Positions 53,616 to 62,764 of a DNA stretch of 64,000 nucleotides are shown here, piece by piece. Where the stretch lies: contig OY762456.1 in assembly GCA_963665785.1 (NCBI GenBank), positions 2,232,001-2,296,000 on the forward strand, given 5' to 3'. The notes under the pieces are model-generated. The model saw only the letters and a program-made list of their open reading frames with translations. It was not told the origin of the DNA and searched no databases. Position numbers and translations under genes: made by a program. This stretch comes from UBA7455 sp026713185 (GTDB lineage Bacteria > Pseudomonadota > Gammaproteobacteria > Pseudomonadales > Azotimanducaceae). Position 1 is the stretch's first letter; the number at the start of each line of letters is the position of its first letter.

Positions 53616-54386
53616 CTATTTTCCCTTCCACTGAGGCGGTCGTTTTTCAGAAAACGCCTTGGGACCCTCGATAAAGTCCTCACTGGTGCTCATGGCTGTT
53701 ACAGAATCGTAATGTCTTTCCATGGACTCCTGCAGTGATGCCATATCAAGACTTTTGTAGACCACATCCTTGCTGGCGCGAATGGATAACGGTGCACATG
53801 CAGTGATCATTTTTGCCCACTCAAGTGTCCGTTCCATCAACTGATCATGGGGCACGACTTCATTAACAAAACCCAACTGATAACCTTCTTCCGCAGGTAC
53901 GTGGCGACCGGTCAGGATCATACCCAGTGCCCGTTTCACTCCAATCTGTCGGGGGAGGCGATTCATACCTCCAGCCAGTGCAGCAAGTCCAACCTTTGGC
54001 TCGGGTAGTGCAAAAAAAGCCCTGTCCGAAGCAATAATCAGGTCACAGGCCAGGGCAATTTCGAATCCACCCCCCATTGAAAAACCGTTTACGGCGGCTA
54101 TTACAGGCTTCAGCAGGTCAAATCGTGAACTGAGCCCACCAAAACCACGGGGCATCGGCACTCGTTCACCACCTTCTGCCTGATAACGCAGATCATTGCC
54201 GGCGCTGAATCCTCGACCTTCACCTGTAATGATGGCAACCCACATGTCATCATCTGCGGCAAAATCGTCAAAGACTTCTCCCAGCTCTGCGTTTCCTGGT
54301 GGATGCAGTGCATTGAGTCGTTCCGGACGATTGATTCTTACCGTCATGATGTGATCAGCTTTCTCTACTAAACAGAATTCAGGCAT
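53616..54386 (-). CDS. Enoyl-CoA hydratase/isomerase family protein
   Basis: This crotonase-fold protein has 256 residues from the ATG at 54386, which follows GGAGAAG; a frame open to 54440 is less likely. The oxyanion-hole segments are GEGRGFSAGNDLRYQA and AAVNGFSMGGGFEIALACDLI, and PKVGLAALAGGMNRLPRQIG is the third conserved block. It probably hydrates enoyl-CoA in the acyl-CoA pathway formed with the neighbouring dehydrogenase and kinase genes. The substrate is unknown. Confidence 0.89.
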   Translation of the reverse strand: MPEFCLVEKADHIMTVRINRPERLNALHPPGNAELGEVFDDFAADDDMWVAIITGEGRGFSAGNDLRYQAEGGERVPMPRGFGGLSSRFDLLKPVIAAVNGFSMGGGFEIALACDLIIASDRAFFALPEPKVGLAALAGGMNRLPRQIGVKRALGMILTGRHVPAEEGYQLGFVNEVVPHDQLMERTLEWAKMITACAPLSIRASKDVVYKSLDMASLQESMERHYDSVTAMSTSEDFIEGPKAFSEKRPPQWKGK

Positions 54387-54551
54387 TTCTTTTCTTCTCC
54401 AGTCAAAATTGTTATTTATTCTAAATCTGTATGCCGTCAAACACCGCTTACTATCAGGCGGGGATACACGGCTTGCTCACATGTGCAGACCAGCACAATA
54501 AGGAATCATCGTCCAGTGTGCAAGTGGCAGACGAGGGTTCATACCCGGGCA

Positions 54552-55604
54552 TCAGGCCATACTCAATCTGTTCACTGCCAGTTCTGCCGAAGAGAGCGAT
54601 GATTCGATACGCCCTCGTAACTCATCCAGATCGATGTCCTCTGTACTCTTCTTGCCTTCCATATAGCGAGCGTACACGCCATGAACAATACAGGCAGATT
54701 TCCATCGGTTAAAACCAATATAGTAGTTCAGTTTTGACAAATCCCGACCTGTATTTCTGGCGTAACGGTCAGCCAGATAACTGCTGTCCGGGAACCCCGG
54801 CGCTGAAGTCGTGGCGTCAGGGGATTGAGGATTTATATCATTGGGTTGCCGCCATTGGTTCAGCGCATAGGCGAGGTCCGCCAGGGGGTCCCCCAGGGTC
54901 GAAATTTCCCAATCCACCACGGCTGCAATAGTTGCCTTTGGACCCACAAGCGTATTATGTAAACCATAATCACCGTGAACAACCCTTGCCGGACCCTGAT
55001 CAGGCATGTGTTCCAGAAAAAACTGTTGCAGTTCATGTGCCCGGGGATCGTCAAACCGGGCCGGTTTGACTGAAGATGTCCAGGAGCGATACCAGGTTTT
55101 CAGTTGACGGCCGATATAGTTTTCCTTTTTCCCCAGATCCCCCAGTCCGACTTCATCCGGGTCTACGGCATGCAATGCCGCCAGTACATCGACAAATGAG
55201 TCTACCAGTACAAGTCGCCTGTTTTCGGGAACGAAACTGAGTGTGTCCTGGACATTATAAAGTGGGTGACCATCGATGCAGCCCATGATATAAAACCATG
55301 CCCCGGTTACGTCCCGGTTTTCACAAAAACCCAATGCCGGCGGAACGGGTACATCGGTGTTGGCCAACGCTGAAATCAGTGCCCATTCCCTTGACATATC
55401 GTGAGCCTTGGGCAGCAATTCACCCTGCGGAGGTCGCCGGATCACGGCAAGATTCCCTGCAGTATCCTCTATTCTGTACGTCAGATTGGAGTGGCCCCCC
55501 AATAACCTTGTCCATTTGAAAGGTGGCTTGAGTGAGGGCACATTGTGCCGCACCCAGTCCTCAATGGCGTTTACCTTATAGCCCTCAGGGCTTTTTTCGG
55601 ACAT
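54552..55604 (-). CDS. APH-type phosphotransferase (ACAD10/11 N-terminal-like)
   Basis: This 350-residue kinase-fold protein belongs to the aminoglycoside phosphotransferase superfamily. LLGGHSNLTYRIEDTAGNLAVIRRPP is the glycine loop and ATP lysine region. VVHGDYGLHNTLVGP is the catalytic loop with Asp and Asn, and VVDWEISTLGDPLADLAYAL has the metal-binding Asp. It resembles the N-terminal kinase of ACAD10/11 and bacterial kinases such as LvaA that phosphorylate hydroxyacyl-CoA. It is probably part of acyl-CoA catabolism with the nearby dehydrogenase, not antibiotic resistance. Confidence 0.85.
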   Translation of the reverse strand: MSEKSPEGYKVNAIEDWVRHNVPSLKPPFKWTRLLGGHSNLTYRIEDTAGNLAVIRRPPQGELLPKAHDMSREWALISALANTDVPVPPALGFCENRDVTGAWFYIMGCIDGHPLYNVQDTLSFVPENRRLVLVDSFVDVLAALHAVDPDEVGLGDLGKKENYIGRQLKTWYRSWTSSVKPARFDDPRAHELQQFFLEHMPDQGPARVVHGDYGLHNTLVGPKATIAAVVDWEISTLGDPLADLAYALNQWRQPNDINPQSPDATTSAPGFPDSSYLADRYARNTGRDLSKLNYYIGFNRWKSACIVHGVYARYMEGKKSTEDIDLDELRGRIESSLSSAELAVNRLSMA

Positions 55605-55669
55605 GACAATTTCCTGATTATTGGGTCAGCAGTTACGATAACGTTTTATACAATTAAGGATCAACACTC

Positions 55670-56656
55670 TCAGCCAAGACTTTGCCAATGATGACAGGCA
55701 ACTGAGGCGCCACCGTGTACCGGCTTCAATGCAGGTTTGAGTTGCCGACAGTCCTCTTTGGCGTAGCGGCAACGAGTATGGAAGCGGCAGCCGCCAGGTG
55801 GTTCAATGGGTGATGGTACGTCGCCTTCCAGAACGATGCGTTCACGGCCTGCTCCAGGGTCAGGAACGGGAATTGCGGACAGCAGGGCCTGGGTATACGG
55901 GTGGCGCGGTGATCGGTAAATCTCTGTCGCGGTTGCAGTTTCGATAATTTCACCAAGATACATGACGGCGATGTGATCGGATACGTGCTTCACAACCGCC
56001 AGGTCGTGAGCTATGAAGAGAAGCGCCAGGTTCATTTCGCGTTGCAGTTCCAGCAGCAGGTTAATCACCTGTGATTGAATGGAAACATCAAGTGCGGATA
56101 CGGCTTCGTCACAGACGATGAGTTTGGGTTCAAGTGCGATGGCGCGGGCGATGCCGATGCGTTGCCGTTGACCGCCGGAAAATTCGTGTGGAAAACGGTT
56201 AGCAGCGGCTGCCTCAAGGCCCACTTTTTCCAATAACCCGGCGACTCTGCGGCGCCGTTCGGCGGTGCTGCCCAGACGATGAATGATAAAGGGTTCTTCA
56301 AGGATCTTTCCAATAGTGTGACGGGCGTTCAGCGACTCGAATGGATCCTGCAGTATAATCTGTACATTGCGGCGCATGCGGCGCAACTCAGCTTTGTTCA
56401 TAGAAGCAATATCGCGTCCTTCAAACAAAACGGCGCCTGAGGTTGGTTCGTAGAGACGCAACAGCGTTTTGCCGACAGTGCTCTTGCCACAGCCTGATTC
56501 CCCAACCAGTCCCAGGGTTTCTCCAACGTTGAGGTCAAAGGATACATCATCCGCAGCGTGCACCTGCCCGGTAGTGCGAAGTAAAATCCCGCTACGTACA
56601 GGGAAGTGCCTGGTCAGACCGCGTACCTGTAGCAAAGGTGTGGATGATTCTGTCAC
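55670..56656 (-). CDS. Peptide ABC transporter ATPase (OppF/DppF-like)
   Basis: This 328-residue ATPase has Walker A GESGCGKSTVGKT, signature FSGGQRQRIGIARA and Walker B LIVCDEAVSALD. The C-terminal oligopeptide-transporter zinc/cysteine region reads GCRFHTRCRYAKEDC. It pairs with the OppD-like ATPase to power the importer. The start overlaps the OppD-like gene's stop by 4 bases. It is the last gene of the minus-strand transporter operon. Confidence 0.93.
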   Translation of the reverse strand: MTESSTPLLQVRGLTRHFPVRSGILLRTTGQVHAADDVSFDLNVGETLGLVGESGCGKSTVGKTLLRLYEPTSGAVLFEGRDIASMNKAELRRMRRNVQIILQDPFESLNARHTIGKILEEPFIIHRLGSTAERRRRVAGLLEKVGLEAAAANRFPHEFSGGQRQRIGIARAIALEPKLIVCDEAVSALDVSIQSQVINLLLELQREMNLALLFIAHDLAVVKHVSDHIAVMYLGEIIETATATEIYRSPRHPYTQALLSAIPVPDPGAGRERIVLEGDVPSPIEPPGGCRFHTRCRYAKEDCRQLKPALKPVHGGASVACHHWQSLG

Positions 56657-57657
56657 GATGATGATTCCCGGGTGGTTTCGGCGAGGATTTCATGCCATCG
56701 ATGACAGGCGACCATGCGCTTGGGCGAGGGCGCGACCAGCGACGGGGCTTCACGATGACACTGGTCAGTGGCGTATACGCAACGATTTGAAAAGCGGCAA
56801 CCATCGGGTAATTCCTCAATTCCCGGAACAATCCCGGGGATTGTAGTCAACAGGGTTTTAGGTTCGTCCTCAAGACGGGGAATCGACTCCAGGAGACCAC
56901 GGGTATAGGGATGTAACGGATGTTCAAATATTGATTTTACTGTTGCCTGTTCCGCGATGCGGCCCGCATACATGACAACCACCCGGGAACACAATTCGGC
57001 TATGACGCCGAGATCGTGAGTAATGAAGATGATCGCCATACCTGTGTCACGTTGCAATTCGCGCAGCAATTCCAGGATTTGTGCCTGAATGGTGACGTCC
57101 AACGCTGTTGTGGGTTCGTCAGCGATCAGTATATCCGGATGGCGGGCCAGCGCCATTGCGATCATGACTCGCTGACGCATGCCGCCGGAGAGTTGGTGTG
57201 GGTAATCATTCAGACGACTTTCCGGAGCAGGGATGCCCACCTGCTCCAGAAGCCCTAGTGTTTTTTCAGTGACATGTGATGACTTTAAATCGGGTTCATG
57301 CAGAGTATAGGTTTCTGCCAACTGGCGGCCTATACGTTGTACCGGATTCAGTGCCGTCATGGGTTCCTGAAAAATCATGGCGATTCGGTTCCCCCGGATT
57401 TCACGAAGGCGTTCCGGGGATGCACGGGTAAGATTTTCATCCTTGAAGAGAACGTCTCCGCCTTTAACCCGACCCGATGGTCTTGGCAGGAGACCCATGA
57501 TGGATAATGCAGTGACACTTTTACCGCAACCGGATTCACCCACAAGCCCAAGGGTTTCGCCTGCTTCAAGCTCAAAGCTGACATGGTCAACCACTGTGAC
57601 GAGTCCGGTTTCGGTCTCAAAAGCAGTGGACAGATCACGAACGCTCAGTAACGGCAT
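56653..57657 (-). CDS. Peptide ABC transporter ATPase (OppD/DppD-like)
   Basis: This 334-residue ATPase has Walker A GESGCGKSVTALS, signature LSGGMRQRVMIAMA and Walker B LIADEPTTALD. The C-terminal DGCRFSNRCVYATDQC is the cysteine motif seen in OppD/DppD. In E. coli the corresponding YejF is one fused polypeptide, whereas here two separate genes serve the same role. It follows the binding-protein gene with one base between them. Confidence 0.93.
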   Translation of the reverse strand: MPLLSVRDLSTAFETETGLVTVVDHVSFELEAGETLGLVGESGCGKSVTALSIMGLLPRPSGRVKGGDVLFKDENLTRASPERLREIRGNRIAMIFQEPMTALNPVQRIGRQLAETYTLHEPDLKSSHVTEKTLGLLEQVGIPAPESRLNDYPHQLSGGMRQRVMIAMALARHPDILIADEPTTALDVTIQAQILELLRELQRDTGMAIIFITHDLGVIAELCSRVVVMYAGRIAEQATVKSIFEHPLHPYTRGLLESIPRLEDEPKTLLTTIPGIVPGIEELPDGCRFSNRCVYATDQCHREAPSLVAPSPKRMVACHRWHEILAETTRESSS

Positions 57658-57658
57658 A

Positions 57659-59623
57659 TTATTCTACCTGTTCCCCGGCTGCGTCTATCCCTGTGCTGTC
57701 TGCCCTGTAGTATGTATCGATGATTTCTATCGGCTCGAATTTCTGACCATCGTCTTTAGCTTCAAGGATGCGCTTTTTTTCTTCTGTGTCTATCCAGAAC
57801 AAACCGCCGGAGGAGAACAAGCCGGCAGAGAGTGCCTGGGAGTTGAATAATGACCCGGATGTGCGCATGCCCAGCCAGGATGGAAGCTTCATCCAACGCC
57901 AGGCACTTTCGCGGGTGTAGGGAACCTGGAAAGTCGGAATGACGATCCCGGCGTCGTGCACCTTCTGTTCAAGACGGTGGGCCAGCGCCACACGTTCTGC
58001 CTGATTGGTCGATGTGCGGTATGCCATGATGAGTTCATCCATGACAGGGTCGGCGAAATTGGTGATATTATTGGTTTGTGTTCTATTGGCATTGTCAGAA
58101 TGGAAGTGCTCCCAGTAGCGCGGTGATAATCCTTGCGATGCCCAGGTCATCCAGGCGATCTGGTGTTTCTTCTCCTGCATCTGCTTGAACGCACCGGAGC
58201 TGTCCAGCAATGAAAGTTCAAGTTCTATACCCGCTTTTCTGGCCTCCTCCCGGAGGATGACAAGGCGTTCCGAGTGGTGAGGAGAGCCGTATGTGACTCT
58301 TAGTGACAACCGGTGGCTTTCACCGTCATCGCCGTGAGGCGGTTGATATACCCGTATGCCGTCAGGCCCCCGTGTTGTATAACCGGCGGCATCCAGGTAT
58401 TCGTTCGCCCTGTCAAGATTGTATTCCCGCGCCCTGATATTACGATTATCGTAGGCGCCAAAACCAAGTTGGAATGTCTGCAGGCGAGAGTAATCATTGC
58501 GCAATACAGTCTTGATGACACGGTCGATATTCATGGCGTGAGCCAGACCGAAGCGAACCCGCGAGTCACTCAGGATTGGATCGGTAGTATTGAGGAACAT
58601 GCCTGCGGATGGCACGGGTAATTCGTTGTAGAACCAGTATTTAGCGATATAACCGTTGTCAAACGGCTCCCCGGTTGCTTTTTCATGCCAGAAATGCGGC
58701 AGCACGATGCCGAAGGTGTCCAGTTCACCCTTGATAAAGTGTTGCCAGGCAATGTTGATATCCCGGATTACACGCACGCGCACCTTATCGGGATTGAAGC
58801 GGTGTTTGAAATACTTGAGATCGTTAGCCCACCAGTCGTCTTTCCGCCTGAGTTCGATGAATTTGCCTTTCCTGACCTCACTGATCTGGTACGGACCGGT
58901 GTTGGGTTCAGTCTTCCAGTTGTATTCTTCCACCCAGTTCTGGTTCAGCACATGGAAGTGTCTGGGCTGTGGACCAATGGCATATTCGTAGTGCATTTCC
59001 TCTATGGGTTTGGGGTTGGCGCCCTGGATACCAATGGTGTGATCGTCGTATCGCTTTACGTCCCGGATGCGTTCAGTGAAATAATTGTTGTACCAGGGAG
59101 CAACGATATCCTTGGAGCGCATGAATTGTATGCTGAAAATGTAGTCATCCGCTGTTACCGGTACGCCGTCCGACCAGCGAGCGTTCGGGTTCAACCTGTA
59201 ATAAATACTGCGGCCATCGGCGCCAAATGCCCAGTGCGTTGCCAATGCCGGAATCGGTCGTCGAGATTCGGGATGATAGGTTACCAGACCCATGCGGTTG
59301 TAACGCAGGAAGACTGCAAAGGAACCATTGGAATCCGGTCCTACGGTACGTAAAGTCAGTGGGAAAGCCAGCATCCAGGCTCTGAGAGTACCACCGCGTT
59401 TCGCTTCGGGTGATGCAAAAGTCGGATCATGATCGTTGGTTTCCCAGACCAGGTCTTCCGGCAGTTTTAGCGGCAAACCATCTCCTTCACGTACTTCGAT
59501 AGGCGGTAAATAGGCGGGGACGGTTTTCGATATCCCCTGTTCCGGTCCGGTCCCGGTCTCTACGTCACAGGCAGAAACAAAAAACATGCAGACGAAGAGA
59601 TAAACGGTTTTCTGATATTTCAT
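57659..59623 (-). CDS. yejA: YejA-like periplasmic/lipoprotein peptide-binding protein
   Basis: This solute-binding protein of about 654 residues is of SBP family 5. The ATG at 59623 gives a lipoprotein signal with lipobox FVSAC, so it is probably anchored at the inner membrane; an upstream ATG at 59641 is less likely. The mature protein has the YejA-like FASPEAKRGGTLRAWM start and a long peptide-binding region (ARWSDGVPVTADDYIFSIQF). In E. coli the Yej system imports oligopeptide-like compounds, including microcin C. Confidence 0.88.
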   Translation of the reverse strand: MKYQKTVYLFVCMFFVSACDVETGTGPEQGISKTVPAYLPPIEVREGDGLPLKLPEDLVWETNDHDPTFASPEAKRGGTLRAWMLAFPLTLRTVGPDSNGSFAVFLRYNRMGLVTYHPESRRPIPALATHWAFGADGRSIYYRLNPNARWSDGVPVTADDYIFSIQFMRSKDIVAPWYNNYFTERIRDVKRYDDHTIGIQGANPKPIEEMHYEYAIGPQPRHFHVLNQNWVEEYNWKTEPNTGPYQISEVRKGKFIELRRKDDWWANDLKYFKHRFNPDKVRVRVIRDINIAWQHFIKGELDTFGIVLPHFWHEKATGEPFDNGYIAKYWFYNELPVPSAGMFLNTTDPILSDSRVRFGLAHAMNIDRVIKTVLRNDYSRLQTFQLGFGAYDNRNIRAREYNLDRANEYLDAAGYTTRGPDGIRVYQPPHGDDGESHRLSLRVTYGSPHHSERLVILREEARKAGIELELSLLDSSGAFKQMQEKKHQIAWMTWASQGLSPRYWEHFHSDNANRTQTNNITNFADPVMDELIMAYRTSTNQAERVALAHRLEQKVHDAGIVIPTFQVPYTRESAWRWMKLPSWLGMRTSGSLFNSQALSAGLFSSGGLFWIDTEEKKRILEAKDDGQKFEPIEIIDTYYRADSTGIDAAGEQVE

Positions 59624-59650
59624 GAAACTGGTCCTGTGCATGTCTGAATT

Positions 59651-60742
59651 CTATTCGTAAAAAGTAAATTTTTTAGGGTCGAAGGCTTCCCGGATTGCCT
59701 CTCCTATGTAGGTTACCATCAATAAAACAAGTACCATGGCAACTAAAACGGAAGCACCTATCCAGGGCGACTCCATATGGTTCGTTCCCTGGGCAAGCAA
59801 CTCGCCCCAACTGGGAGTTGGCGGCGGTAAACCAAACCCCAGAAAATCAAGCGCGGTCAGCGCGGTAATACCACCGACAATAGAAAAAGGAATGAATGTC
59901 ACTATTACGGAGATGGTGTTGGGCATTATATGACTCGAGATGATACGCGGACTGGTCGCACCCAGGGCACGGGCTGCCAGCACGTACTCCCGTGATTTTT
60001 CCTTGTAGGTGGATGTGCGCATATACCAGGTCATCTGAGTCCAGCCAAAGATCACCATGACGATCATCAGTGTCCAGAAGTTGGGTATAACGATGCTGGC
60101 AACGATCATGATGACATAGAGAAATGGCACGTTGTTCAAGATCTCGATCAGTCGCTGAAACAGCAGGTCAAAGGCGCCACCCCAATACCCCATGGCACAG
60201 CCGACGGCGATGCCTATCACATAATTACAGGCGAGCAGAATGAACGCGAATCCAAACGTAATGCGGAACCCGTACAACAGGCGTGCAAGTACATCGCGTC
60301 CGATGGAATCAGTGCCAAGATAATGACCACTTGAGAAAGATGGCGCGTAGGGTGGATAAATATCGGATCGCAGGTCGTTCTCCATGGCATCGTAAGGCAC
60401 CGGCGGCAATAATACCCAATCGCCATTGCCACGTTCCTTGAAGACGCGCTTGAGTTCGCGGTAGTTCGTTTCATAGTCATAAGGCAGGTCAAAAGTCCTG
60501 CCTGGTATGAACGCGCCGTAGGTCGGAAAATACCATTCGTCCTGATAGGAAACCACAATCGCGCGGCTGTTTACCAGGAGTTCTGCACCCATGGAGAGAA
60601 TCAGCATTCCGGTGAGGATTACTGCCGACCAGTAGCCACGTCCGATGGACCTGAATCGCCGCAATTGTTTGAGCGTAAGAGGATTAAGTGCCGGTCTGTA
60701 ACGTCGTTTGGCCAACAAATTTTCCTGTGGAAAGACTGTCAT
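59651..60742 (-). CDS. yejE: Peptide ABC transporter permease (YejE/OppC-like)
   Basis: This 363-residue BPD_transp_1 permease has an N-terminal extension typical of OppC/YejE and about six membrane segments. The EAA loop is LAARALGATSPRIISSHIMPN. It starts 4 bases inside the end of yejB. In the membrane it pairs with YejB to form the translocation channel. Confidence 0.92.
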   Translation of the reverse strand: MTVFPQENLLAKRRYRPALNPLTLKQLRRFRSIGRGYWSAVILTGMLILSMGAELLVNSRAIVVSYQDEWYFPTYGAFIPGRTFDLPYDYETNYRELKRVFKERGNGDWVLLPPVPYDAMENDLRSDIYPPYAPSFSSGHYLGTDSIGRDVLARLLYGFRITFGFAFILLACNYVIGIAVGCAMGYWGGAFDLLFQRLIEILNNVPFLYVIMIVASIVIPNFWTLMIVMVIFGWTQMTWYMRTSTYKEKSREYVLAARALGATSPRIISSHIMPNTISVIVTFIPFSIVGGITALTALDFLGFGLPPPTPSWGELLAQGTNHMESPWIGASVLVAMVLVLLMVTYIGEAIREAFDPKKFTFYE

Positions 60743-61785
60743 TGTCCCGATCCTCCACTGCCAAACTTGACCCTTGGGTCCACCAGCGCCACGCAGATAT
60801 CCGACAGTATGTTGCCGATAAGGAACAATAGCGACGAGATGACCAGAATACCCATCACCACCGGATAGTCCCGATCTACCAGCGACTCAAAACCGAGTAA
60901 CCCGAAGCCGTCAATATTGAAGATTTTCTCTATCAGAAATGAACCCGTCAGGATAAGCGTGATATTGCCGCCAAACGAGGTGGCGATGGGGATCAGACTG
61001 TTACGCAAGGCATGGCTGAATACTGCGCTTCTGAAATCCATACCCTTGGCAATAGCCGTACGTACGTATTCGGCAGCCAGGTTGTCCATCAGTGAATTTT
61101 TCATAAGCAGTGTTGTGACGGCGAAGCTGCCTGCCATATACGAGAGCAGTGGCAAGACAGCGTGGCTGATCACATCACCGATCTTCTCCATGCCGGTATG
61201 ATCATCAAAATCGTCACTGACGAAACCGCCAAGGGGGAACCACTCCAGATTGGCTGCGAATACGGTCAGCAATGCGATACCAACGACATAACTTGGTATC
61301 GCATAACCAAAGAATACGAGAGCGGAACTCACGTTGTCGAACACTGTTTTGTGACGTATAGCTTTGACAACGCCAAGGGGTATACATATCCCATAGGTGA
61401 GAATCAGGGTGGTTACGCCGTAGAAAATAGAGATGGGGAAACGGCTCTTTATGGTGTCCCACACCGGTTCGGAATAGCGTGTGGATGTGCCGAGATCAAG
61501 AACAATTACTTTTCCGAGCCATTCCAGGTAACTTATGAGAATGGGTTTGTCGAAGCCGTAATACACCTTCAACTCTTCAATCTGGGCATCGGACAACGAA
61601 CCGGCGCCGTGTCCGCCAAAATTGGTAGTGGCGCTGGCCTGATCACCTCCGGCCATCGCTGCCTCGTTGAGCATTCGCTCTATGGGACCCCCCGGCACCA
61701 GACGTGTTAATGTGAAAACCAGCACTGTAACGCCTATGAAGGTGGGTATGATCAACAGGAATCGGCGAATAAAATAGCTGGTCAT
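60739..61785 (-). CDS. yejB: Peptide ABC transporter permease (YejB/OppB-like)
   Basis: This 348-residue inner-membrane permease has a first segment FLLIIPTFIGVTVLVFTLTRLVPGGP, as in OppB/YejB. The EAA-type loop is EYVRTAIAKGMDFRSAVFSHALRN. It is the first gene of the five-gene operon yejB-yejE-yejA-oppD-oppF on the minus strand. The promoter should lie in the roughly 200-base divergent gap shared with the rsbW-like gene. Confidence 0.93.
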   Translation of the reverse strand: MTSYFIRRFLLIIPTFIGVTVLVFTLTRLVPGGPIERMLNEAAMAGGDQASATTNFGGHGAGSLSDAQIEELKVYYGFDKPILISYLEWLGKVIVLDLGTSTRYSEPVWDTIKSRFPISIFYGVTTLILTYGICIPLGVVKAIRHKTVFDNVSSALVFFGYAIPSYVVGIALLTVFAANLEWFPLGGFVSDDFDDHTGMEKIGDVISHAVLPLLSYMAGSFAVTTLLMKNSLMDNLAAEYVRTAIAKGMDFRSAVFSHALRNSLIPIATSFGGNITLILTGSFLIEKIFNIDGFGLLGFESLVDRDYPVVMGILVISSLLFLIGNILSDICVALVDPRVKFGSGGSGQ

Positions 61786-61985
61786 GGGTTCCCAGTAGTC
61801 CAGGTGATCCTGCTCAAAAAAGTATAGACCAACATGAGTTCTAGCGAGTGGCTTCAGTCATCACAGTATTCGTCTTGTCCGCGAATAAAGTCAAGCTGGA
61901 ATGATCAGTCCCGACATTGCAGTATGAGCATTATACTTTCATAATGGACCGAATTAAGTCATGTCTGACAATGGTAGTCTGTTAA

Positions 61986-62426
61986 ATGAATGAGTTTCCC
62001 ATTTCTCTCGTTCCGGAATTATCTTCACTTGGGGTGCTGGAGCAGTCTGTGGCAGATTTCATCAGTACTCACGACCTGGATACTGAAGTTCAGTTTCGAC
62101 TGAATCTGATGCTGGATGAACTCATTACCAATAGCATAAACTACTCATTGAAAGCAGTAGCCAATCCTGAGTTGCAGTTGTTACTTTCTCTGGAAGGAGA
62201 ATTTCTGGTGGCCCGAATTGAGGACAATGGTGCGGCATTCAATCCTTTTGAGGAGGCTCCGAAACCGGATACAACGGCCAGTCTTGAGGATCGTCAAGTT
62301 GGCGGGCTGGGTGTATTTTTCGCGAAACAATTGGCAGATGACTGTATCTACGAGAGAAAAAACGAACGCAATCAAATAACATTGCGCTGTAACATTGGAG
62401 GTAAGACCCATGTCGGAAACACCTAA
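61986..62426 (+). CDS. RsbW-like anti-sigma factor / serine kinase (HATPase)
   Basis: This 146-residue protein has a GHKL ATPase fold with N-box MLDELITNSINYS, G1 IEDNGAAFNP and G2 VGGLGVFF. It should bind the STAS partner encoded next and either phosphorylate it or release another target such as a sigma factor. Its stop overlaps the STAS gene start by 17 bases. Its target is not identified by the sequence. Confidence 0.85.
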   Translation: MNEFPISLVPELSSLGVLEQSVADFISTHDLDTEVQFRLNLMLDELITNSINYSLKAVANPELQLLLSLEGEFLVARIEDNGAAFNPFEEAPKPDTTASLEDRQVGGLGVFFAKQLADDCIYERKNERNQITLRCNIGGKTHVGNT

Positions 62427-62760
62427 ACTCTCCGTGAGCACGGAGCATAACAACCCGGCCGTTATTATGTGTCCTGCCGGGAGGATTGACGGCAACACTG
62501 TCAGCATTCTGGAAGGAGCTTTACAGGAGCAGTATGACGCAGGTAGTAACATACTGATATTTGACTTTAAGGAATTGAACTATATCAGCAGTGCAGGATT
62601 GCGGGTATTGCTGCTCACCGCCCGCCGTTCGCAGCAGTCTGGAGGTAAGGTGATTTTCTGCGGCCTGGCTGAAAATATCAGCCAGATATTTCAAATCAGT
62701 GGCTTCAACGACATCCTCAATGTCAAGTCCAGTCGTGCCGAAGCACTTGCAGACCTGTAA
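62410..62760 (+). CDS. STAS-domain anti-sigma antagonist (RsbV-like)
   Basis: This 116-residue STAS domain starts at the ATG 62410 (MSETPKL), 7 bases after GGAGG. The likely phosphoacceptor serine is in NYISSAGLRVLL. In partner switching, dephosphorylation by the SpoIIE-type phosphatase encoded downstream allows it to bind the kinase, and rephosphorylation by the kinase releases it. It is followed by the phosphatase gene after 4 bases. Confidence 0.88.
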   Translation: MSETPKLSVSTEHNNPAVIMCPAGRIDGNTVSILEGALQEQYDAGSNILIFDFKELNYISSAGLRVLLLTARRSQQSGGKVIFCGLAENISQIFQISGFNDILNVKSSRAEALADL

Positions 62761-62764
62761 TACC

